NCBI RefSeq assembly: GCF_014858725.1
Contig: NZ_AQGV01000011.1
Coordinates: 1 to 64,000 of the forward strand
Direction of reading: 5' to 3'
Origin: Pseudoalteromonas aurantia 208
GTDB taxonomy: Bacteria > Pseudomonadota > Gammaproteobacteria > Enterobacterales > Alteromonadaceae
DNA: 64,000 nucleotides
Shown here: piece by piece, positions 58,506 through 64,000 of the stretch
Layout of the letters: each line of letters begins with the position of its first letter
Position numbering within the stretch: position 1 is the first letter of the stretch
The notes under the pieces: generated by a model
What the model saw: only the letters and a program-made list of their open reading frames with translations
What the model was told of the DNA's origin: nothing
Database searches by the model: none
Program-made: the position numbers and the translations under genes

Positions 58506-59351
58506 TTAATTGTTTTGCTCACGATGACGGATCTGAACATTTGGATGAGATCGTTGAAAACTTTCTCCAATTGTTTGCGCTAAATACACAGAGCGATGTT
58601 GCCCGCCTGTACAGCCGATAGCGATGGTAAGATAACTGCGGTTATTACGTTCAAGATGAGGTAACCACGTTTGTACAAAAGTTTGAATTTGCCAAGTGAA
58701 TTTTTGTACGATGCTATGCCCAGCTAAATACTCTTGAACGGGTTGATCTAAGCCCGTTAGTGGTTTTAGTTCTGGTTCCCAATGAGGGTTAGGCAGGAAG
58801 CGTGCATCAAACACATAATCAGCATCTTTTGGCATGCCATGTTTAAAGCCAAAAGATAAAAAGGTAATAATTAGTTGTTTATCTTTTTTACCTAAAATCC
58901 GCTCACGGATAGATTCAGCTAACTGGTGGACACTGAGGTCGGTTGTATCAATAAATACATCGGCACTGGTGATCAGTACATCCAATAGCTGCTTTTCTTC
59001 TTTAATGGCTAGATCTAACGGTAAGTTATTTATAGAGAGTGGGTGTAGCCTGCGAGTTTCAGAAAAGCGTTTGATCAATGTTTGATCATCACTGTCCAAG
59101 TAAAATAATATCGGATTAGCAAACCCTGGTAAATACTCAAGAATATCGTTGAACTCTTGCTGTTGTTTTGGCAAGTTACGCACATCAATACTGACTGCAA
59201 TTTTGTCATAGCTCTCAGACACGCTTCTAACCAAAGACGGAAGTAAATTGACAGGAATATTGTCAACACAATAGTAGCCTAAATCTTCTAACACTCTTAA
59301 TGCAACGGACTTCCCAGAACCAGAGCGACCACTAATAATGATTAATTCCAC
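58506..59351 (-). CDS. rapZ: RNase adapter RapZ
   Basis: RapZ (YhbJ), 281 residues, a GTPase-like adaptor that presents GlmZ small RNA to RNase E and so tunes glucosamine-6-phosphate synthesis. Walker A GRSGSGKS is at residues 8-15, and the C-terminal IAIGCTGGQHRSVYLAQ motif is the sensing domain. The start is GTG, backed by AGGGGA six bases ahead. It sits between ptsN and npr as in E. coli. Confidence 0.96.
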   Translation of the reverse strand: MELIIISGRSGSGKSVALRVLEDLGYYCVDNIPVNLLPSLVRSVSESYDKIAVSIDVRNLPKQQQEFNDILEYLPGFANPILFYLDSDDQTLIKRFSETRRLHPLSINNLPLDLAIKEEKQLLDVLITSADVFIDTTDLSVHQLAESIRERILGKKDKQLIITFLSFGFKHGMPKDADYVFDARFLPNPHWEPELKPLTGLDQPVQEYLAGHSIVQKFTWQIQTFVQTWLPHLERNNRSYLTIAIGCTGGQHRSVYLAQTIGESFQRSHPNVQIRHREQNN

Positions 59352-59367
59352 AATTATCCCCTATTTA

Positions 59368-59820
59368 CTAATCTTGAGCCTTAATAATACTATAGAGCTC
59401 GGTATCATTGCTGGCATGTCTCAATTGCTTACAGAACTCTTTATCTTTTAAGCTTTCAGCAATTGCAGCGAGTGTTTTCAGATGCTGTTGATTATCACCT
59501 TCAGGTACAATGAGTGCAACAAAAATATCGACTGGACGATTGTCTATGGCATCGAATGGAACTGATTTTTTACTAACTAATATCATCGCAAAAACTTGTT
59601 CGATACCTTGCATTCTGCCATGTGGAATAGCGATGCCTTTACCAATTCCAGTACTGCCTAGTTTCTCTCGAGACATGAGCGCAGATAAAACATCATGCTG
59701 TTCTAGGTGGGGTAACTGTTCATGTGTAAGTTCGCTAACGTATTCGAGAATACGTTTTTTGCTATTAAAAAGGACCGCAGCTTTACTGCAGTCCTTGTTG
59801 ATTATTGAGCTAAGTTTCAT
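59368..59820 (-). CDS. ptsN: Nitrogen-regulatory PTS enzyme IIA (EIIANtr)
   Basis: PtsN, 150 residues (E. coli 163), the terminal phosphate acceptor of the nitrogen PTS that regulates potassium transport and sigma-54-linked functions. The active His is in IAIPHGRM near residue 66. It starts two bases after the hpf stop without a ribosome site. Its first 20 codons contain a strong hairpin followed by a T run (59767-59796), which could act as an internal terminator or attenuator. Confidence 0.95.
   Translation of the reverse strand: MKLSSIINKDCSKAAVLFNSKKRILEYVSELTHEQLPHLEQHDVLSALMSREKLGSTGIGKGIAIPHGRMQGIEQVFAMILVSKKSVPFDAIDNRPVDIFVALIVPEGDNQQHLKTLAAIAESLKDKEFCKQLRHASNDTELYSIIKAQD
59767..59796 (-). 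terminator. Terminator-like hairpin inside the 5' end of ptsN
   Basis: On the ptsN strand AAGGACTGCAG and CTGCGGTCCTT form an 11-pair stem (one G-U) with a TAAAG loop, followed by TTTTTAAT. The last stem bases and the T run are codons 17-19 of ptsN. The shape is that of an intrinsic terminator, though it is within a reading frame, so it could attenuate transcription into ptsN-rapZ-npr unless ribosomes cover it. Confidence 0.45.
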
Positions 59821-59822
59821 GG

Positions 59823-60110
59823 TTAATGTCGAGTAAGCTTTTCTTTGTGTTTGATTACTTGTCTGTCTAGCTTGTCAACCAAACCATCAATAGCAGCATA
59901 CATATCTTGATGCTCAGTAGAGGCAAATACTTCTGCTCCGCTTAAGTGTAAGGTCGCTTCGGCTTTTTGTACGAGTTTTTCAACATCTAAAATCACATGC
60001 ACATTATTGATATGATCAAAGTGCCTTTCTAGCTTCGCAAACTTGGTGTTGACATAGTCTCTTAGTGATTCAGTTACTTCTACGTGACGACCAGTTAAAT
60101 TTAGTTGCAT
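59823..60110 (-). CDS. hpf: Ribosome hibernation promoting factor HPF (short form)
   Basis: HPF, 95 residues exactly as in E. coli, with the start MQLNLTGRHVEVTESLRDYVN and the conserved HLSGAEVFASTEHQDMYAAID core. It binds 30S subunits in stationary phase and promotes 100S dimers. I use the second ATG (60110), which AAGGA precedes at eight bases and which gives the family length; the first ATG at 60116 is too close. It lies between rpoN and ptsN. Confidence 0.96.
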   Translation of the reverse strand: MQLNLTGRHVEVTESLRDYVNTKFAKLERHFDHINNVHVILDVEKLVQKAEATLHLSGAEVFASTEHQDMYAAIDGLVDKLDRQVIKHKEKLTRH

Positions 60111-60138
60111 AAGCATTTTCCTTCTTTGGTATTACGTC

Positions 60139-61641
60139 TTATATCAAGCTTTTACGCTGATTCGACGGTGGAATGGCTAACGACTCCCGATATTTTGCTA
60201 TCGTACGTCGGGCCACTTTGATTCCTTGCTCTGCCAATATATCCGCAATTTTGCTATCACTTAATGGCTTAGCAGTATTTTCGGCGGCAATGAGCTTTTT
60301 GATCAATGCTCTAATCGCTGTGGAAGAGCATTCACCTCCGTTTTCGGTACTCACATGGCTCGAGAAGAAATATTTCAACTCAAAAATGCCCCTAGGTGTG
60401 TGCATATATTTTTGTGTTGTGACACGTGAAATAGTGGACTCATGCATCTCTACCATTTCAGCCACATCATTTAGCACCATAGGTTTCATTGCTTCAGGGC
60501 CATGTTCAAAGAATGCCTGTTGTTGCTGCACAATGCAATTAGTTACTTTCATTAACGTATCATTGCGGCTTTCTAAGCTTTTAATAAACCATTTAGCTTC
60601 TTGTAAATGCGAGCGAATAAATTGACTATCAGTGCTTGATTTCATTGAGCGAGACATCGCCGCATAGTGATCATTGACTCTAATTTTCGGCATTGAATCA
60701 GGGTTTAATTCAACTAACCATCGGCCTTTCACTTTTTTCACAGAGACATCTGGTATGACATATTCAGACTCTTCACGGATGATACTGGCCGCAGGTTTTG
60801 GATTTAAGCTGTGTATTAGAGTCATGACTTCTTTTAAATCGGACTCTTTCAGCTTAGTCTTTTTCATTAGCGTTCGATAGTCTCGACTTGCAAGTAAGTC
60901 GATATGTTCGGTGAGCACATGTTTAGTATGTTCCAGCCAAGGTGTACTTTTATCAAACTGATTAAGCTGGATACATAAACATTCTTGTAAGCTCCGAGCT
61001 GCAATGCCGACGGGGTCAAATAATTGAATGCGTTTCAGGACAGCCTCAATTTCATCAAGTTCAATGGCATCTTCTGAACTCTCGTCATTAAGGCTTTCTA
61101 AGATTTCATCGGTCGATAAGGTTAATAAACCACCATCATCCACGGCTTCCACAATGGCGACAGCGATCCCTCTATCAGTATCACTAAACGGGGTCAGTTC
61201 TAGTTGCCACATTAAGTATTCATGGAGCGATTCGGTGGTTGCGCCTTGGTACATGTTTTCGTCTTCAGGCATAGGGCCGCTGCTTGTTGCTGGTGCAGCA
61301 CTCATGTATTCATCCCATGTGACATCCATCGCAAGTTCTTCGCTAACAGTGTCTTTACTCATAGCCGCGTCTGCATCAAGCTCATAGTCACTGACTGGAG
61401 CTTCTTCAATACTGTCTGAATTAGATTCTTCTTTCGAGAGCTCTTTATGTTCTTTTTCTATATTTTCGTTGTCGTTTTCATGCTCTGATTCTTCAACTTC
61501 CAGTAATGGGTTGCTGTCCAAGGCTTCTTGGATTTCTTGTTGGAGATCTAGCGTGCTCAATTGCAACAAGCGGATAGCTTGTTGTAATTGGGGTGTCATG
61601 GTTAATTGCTGACCCATGCGCAGCTGTAACGATTGCCTCAT
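60139..61641 (-). CDS. rpoN: RNA polymerase sigma-54 factor RpoN
   Basis: Sigma-54, 500 residues. The N-terminal activator-contact region is Gln-rich ([34 protein letters not shown]), followed by an acidic stretch (about 45-125), the core-binding domain, a helix-turn-helix ([18 protein letters not shown]) and the C-terminal RpoN box [10 protein letters not shown] that reads the -24 promoter element. All regions are intact. It follows lptB and precedes hpf, the standard order. Confidence 0.98.
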   Translation of the reverse strand: MRQSLQLRMGQQLTMTPQLQQAIRLLQLSTLDLQQEIQEALDSNPLLEVEESEHENDNENIEKEHKELSKEESNSDSIEEAPVSDYELDADAAMSKDTVSEELAMDVTWDEYMSAAPATSSGPMPEDENMYQGATTESLHEYLMWQLELTPFSDTDRGIAVAIVEAVDDGGLLTLSTDEILESLNDESSEDAIELDEIEAVLKRIQLFDPVGIAARSLQECLCIQLNQFDKSTPWLEHTKHVLTEHIDLLASRDYRTLMKKTKLKESDLKEVMTLIHSLNPKPAASIIREESEYVIPDVSVKKVKGRWLVELNPDSMPKIRVNDHYAAMSRSMKSSTDSQFIRSHLQEAKWFIKSLESRNDTLMKVTNCIVQQQQAFFEHGPEAMKPMVLNDVAEMVEMHESTISRVTTQKYMHTPRGIFELKYFFSSHVSTENGGECSSTAIRALIKKLIAAENTAKPLSDSKIADILAEQGIKVARRTIAKYRESLAIPPSNQRKSLI

Positions 61642-61697
61642 GTATCTCTAACAATCCTTTCTATTAATCAATTATTAAAATTACCTAGATACTATAA

Positions 61698-62423
61698 CTA
61701 TAGCCTGAATTGTTCACCTAGGTAGACATCTCGAACAGTTTGATCGGCAAGCACGTGTTCTGGAGTACCAGATGCAATTAATTCACCATGTGAAACTATG
61801 TATGCTTTTTCGCACACATCAAGTGTTTCTCGTACATTATGATCTGTGATCAGAACACCTATACCGCGTTTTTTTAAATGTTCGATAATTTTCTTTATAT
61901 CTAACACCGAAATTGGGTCAACACCAGCAAAAGGCTCATCTAACAGGATAAATTTTGGGTTTGCGGCTAAAGCGCGAGCAATTTCGACTCTTCGACGTTC
62001 ACCTCCTGACAATGCCATACCTTGACTTGTACGTATATGTTGGATGTTGAATTCATCTAATAATTCATTAAGAATTTGCTCTCGATCAGGTTTACTCAGC
62101 TCATTACGAGTTTCTAAAATAGCCATTAAGTTCTGGTAAACGGTTAACTTTCGAAAGATGGAAGATTCTTGCGGTAAATAACCTATGCCTAGCCTTGCTC
62201 GACTGTGCATCGGTAACAGGGTGATATCGTGGTCATCAATTGTTACGGTACCGTTATCGCTTGGCACTAATCCAACAATCATATAAAAACTGGTCGTTTT
62301 ACCTGCCCCGTTGGGGCCTAGCAAGCCAACAATACTGCCGGCCTCGACGGCAAGGCTGACATTTTTTACGACTTGTCGTCCTTTGTAGCTTTTAGCCAAA
62401 GCGGTTGCAGTCAAAGTACTCAT
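61698..62423 (-). CDS. lptB: LPS export ABC transporter ATP-binding protein LptB
   Basis: LptB, 241 residues, the ATPase that powers LPS extraction from the inner membrane with LptFG and LptC. Walker [10 protein letters not shown] near residue 37, signature [15 protein letters not shown] near 139 and Walker [14 protein letters not shown] are all present. It starts three bases after the lptA stop. Confidence 0.98.
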   Translation of the reverse strand: MSTLTATALAKSYKGRQVVKNVSLAVEAGSIVGLLGPNGAGKTTSFYMIVGLVPSDNGTVTIDDHDITLLPMHSRARLGIGYLPQESSIFRKLTVYQNLMAILETRNELSKPDREQILNELLDEFNIQHIRTSQGMALSGGERRRVEIARALAANPKFILLDEPFAGVDPISVLDIKKIIEHLKKRGIGVLITDHNVRETLDVCEKAYIVSHGELIASGTPEHVLADQTVRDVYLGEQFRL

Positions 62424-62426
62424 TTA

Positions 62427-62951
62427 TTATTTGCCTTGTTCTTTATTCGATTTTTTTTCTGGGACTAGAATTGTGTGTACTCGGCCAGTATTTTCATTAC
62501 CTTTTTCAGCATTTATTAATTGTTTATCCATATCGTAAATTATGGATTGTGCTTTTATGATTTGGCCTGCTTGGTTAATTTCTGCATCACCTTTGATTGT
62601 CAGCTTTTTATTCGCTACATCATATCGAACCTCACTCGCCGTGGCACTTAATACGGTGCCATCAACTTGTGTCTCGGTAAAACGCGCTGGATTACCTGTC
62701 GCGACAAGCAGTTGTTTATTTTCTCCTAATTCAGCCCGTCTATGCACTTCTAGGCGATCAGCGTTAATTTGTCTATTACCATGTATAATTTCAACATTTT
62801 GTTCAAAAATACCAATGTTGGTTTTTAATTGTGCGGTTTGCTTGCCTGCTTTAATTGATACTTGTGATGCAAAGTCATTATTGTTGGCCGCAAGCGCGCT
62901 GCTGAATGTAAGCCCAATAAAGGCTACGGTGACTATTAATCTATTGGTCAT
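62427..62951 (-). CDS. lptA: LPS transport periplasmic protein LptA
   Basis: LptA, 174 residues, with a signal peptide (residues 1-21, ending in ALA) and an OstA-like beta-jellyroll (about 30-150) that forms the periplasmic bridge for LPS. The conserved VEIIHGNRQINADRLEV and ATGNPARFTE segments are present. It overlaps lptC by 11 bases and is followed closely by lptB. Confidence 0.96.
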   Translation of the reverse strand: MTNRLIVTVAFIGLTFSSALAANNNDFASQVSIKAGKQTAQLKTNIGIFEQNVEIIHGNRQINADRLEVHRRAELGENKQLLVATGNPARFTETQVDGTVLSATASEVRYDVANKKLTIKGDAEINQAGQIIKAQSIIYDMDKQLINAEKGNENTGRVHTILVPEKKSNKEQGK

Positions 62952-63495
62952 AATAAATGGTTCTAGTATGGTTAATTAGTTCTATAACATCGGTATTTAA
63001 ATCGGCGTGCAGACCTTTACCTGTGATGAGTAAGTCTGGACCTGTGATTTCTACCGGTTGCTCCGATTGCATTAGTTTATTGATAATTTCAACTCGAATA
63101 TGGTCCGCGTTGATATGTGTAATCATGGCTTTATCTGTTAGATTTTGCGCCACAACATTACCTTCCAAAATGAGTATGTTATTTTCGTATAATGTGGCTT
63201 CAGTTGCTGTGATTTTCCAGTTTTTAGGCCCGTTATATAAAGTAAAAATAGGTGCTTCAAAATGGCTAAAGCCAAGCTCTTGATATAATTCCATTTTATC
63301 CGCAGTTACTGTATGGCTACGAATACCCGTTTCATCATAAATTGTTTGTTGTAATTGTGTTGCTATATAATCTGGCTTAGCAATGACATCACTGGTACCG
63401 TTTTCTGATGAGGGGGGGTGGGTGAAGTAAGGGTACCACAACCATCCCATAATCATTGAAAAGATAATCAATAATGCAATTCGATTTATGGTCAT
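62941..63495 (-). CDS. lptC: LPS export protein LptC
   Basis: LptC, 184 residues, one N-terminal membrane helix (about 5-23) and a periplasmic jellyroll that receives LPS from LptBFG and passes it to LptA. The ITATEATLYENNILILEGNV strand pattern is characteristic. It overlaps kdsC by four bases and lptA by 11 bases. Confidence 0.95.
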   Translation of the reverse strand: MTINRIALLIIFSMIMGWLWYPYFTHPPSSENGTSDVIAKPDYIATQLQQTIYDETGIRSHTVTADKMELYQELGFSHFEAPIFTLYNGPKNWKITATEATLYENNILILEGNVVAQNLTDKAMITHINADHIRVEIINKLMQSEQPVEITGPDLLITGKGLHADLNTDVIELINHTRTIYYDQ

Positions 63496-64000
63496 GTGCT
63501 TGTTCCAGTGGTACCTAACGAGTGACCTTGTGCTAACATAATCAAATCGGTTAATTCACGCACAGCACCAAACCCCCCTGGTAACATGGTTGTATAATGC
63601 GCAACGCGTTTTATAAGAGGGTGGGCATCGTTAACTGCAACTGAAAAGCCCACTAATTGCATGACGGGCAAATCAGGGCCATCATCTCCGATATAAGCGA
63701 TGTTTTCATCTTGTAAATCTAATGCTTGCTTTAGTGTGTCATATGCCTGCAGTTTATTTTCTTGGCCTTGATAAATATGCTGTACGTTTAAGCTAGTCAT
63801 TCTTTGCTGAACAATCTGTGAATGTCGGCCAGTAATAACGGCAACTTGCACGCCACTATTGATTAGAGCTTTAATGCCAAACCCATCTTTTGTATTAAAT
63901 GCTTTTAATTCTTCACCGTTGTTGCCAAGGTAAATCCGACCGTCAGAAAAAACGCCATCAATATCACATATCAGTAGCTTAATATTAGCAGCCTTGCTGT
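63492..64000 (-). CDS. kdsC: KDO 8-phosphate phosphatase KdsC, 5' end beyond the window
   Basis: KdsC, a HAD-superfamily phosphatase that releases KDO from KDO-8-phosphate in LPS core synthesis. The visible 169 codons include the catalytic LLICDIDGVFSDG (DxD) near the right edge, VAVITGRHS, and IAYIGDDGPDLPVMQLVG. The frame runs open through base 64000, so the first residues lie outside; an internal GTG at 63851 is not the start. It overlaps lptC by four bases in the standard kdsC-lptC-lptA-lptB order. Confidence 0.95.
   Translation of the reverse strand, partial: SKAANIKLLICDIDGVFSDGRIYLGNNGEELKAFNTKDGFGIKALINSGVQVAVITGRHSQIVQQRMTSLNVQHIYQGQENKLQAYDTLKQALDLQDENIAYIGDDGPDLPVMQLVGFSVAVNDAHPLIKRVAHYTTMLPGGFGAVRELTDLIMLAQGHSLGTTGTST

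Noticed and set aside
58502..58570. 23-codon extension of NPr into rapZ
   Set aside because: It overlaps the conserved RapZ C-terminus and makes NPr longer than any family member; the ATG at 58501 gives 90 residues.

Overview
This window looks like chromosomal DNA of a marine gammaproteobacterium of the Alteromonadales, most likely Pseudoalteromonas or a close relative. That is an inference from gene content and order: an rrn operon whose spacers lack tRNA genes, a csrD-like gene near mreBCD-maf-rng-yhdP-tldD, and a kdsC-lptCAB-rpoN-hpf-ptsN-rapZ-npr block. It also rests on an AT-rich composition and on UPF0231, AEC and AtoE-type accessory genes. No species-diagnostic comparison could be run.

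Layout. 1-3450: last bases of 16S rRNA, a tRNA-less spacer, complete 23S and 5S, and a terminator. 3450-3968: non-coding, with two small palindromes that look like a dispersed repeat. 3969-23602: ordinary housekeeping and accessory genes (TRIC/UPF0126 channel, comM, an orphan OmpR-type regulator, a secreted S9 peptidase, a CNNM/CBS membrane protein, a REC-EAL phosphodiesterase, an M50 protease, AtoE and AEC transporters, yacL, a 2OG oxygenase, a thioesterase, uvrA, a periplasmic binding protein, yajR). 23620-24333: ssb.

24562-38707: one minus-strand operon of eight genes, the accessory heart of the window. In transcription order it encodes: a Ser/Thr kinase-cyclase-AAA-TPR fusion; a 455-residue protein that ends in what reads as a nitrile-hydratase-like leader (NHLP) plus a short C-terminal tail; a PhyH dioxygenase; an amidohydrolase; a fused leader-binding/YcaO cyclodehydratase; a second PhyH dioxygenase; a second YcaO fusion that has lost both zinc CxxC pairs; and an FHA-winged-helix protein. 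I read this as a TOMM-type (azol(in)e-forming) RiPP system with an unusually large candidate substrate, two divergent modifying enzymes, paired oxygenases and a phosphorylation-based control circuit (kinase plus phosphothreonine reader). No dehydrogenase, exporter or maturation protease lies beside it. It sits between ssb and csrD/mreB, the region where vibrios carry the MSHA pilus genes.

39070-56637: a csrD-like gene; a PLP-dependent deaminase/desulfhydrase gene broken by a 7-bp tandem repeat; a PEGA-SUMF1 secreted protein; then the cell-shape and envelope run mreB-mreC-mreD-maf-rng-yhdP-nitrilase-tldD, with darP (reverse) and pmbA (tldE). TldD and PmbA are partner subunits of one protease. 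56689-64000: minus-strand mgtE, then the LPS-export/sigma-54/nitrogen-PTS block up to a kdsC gene that runs off the window.

Most start sites were chosen by hand from Shine-Dalgarno spacing and family length; several genes appear to use TTG or GTG. No CRISPR array, insertion sequence, prophage or tRNA gene was seen.
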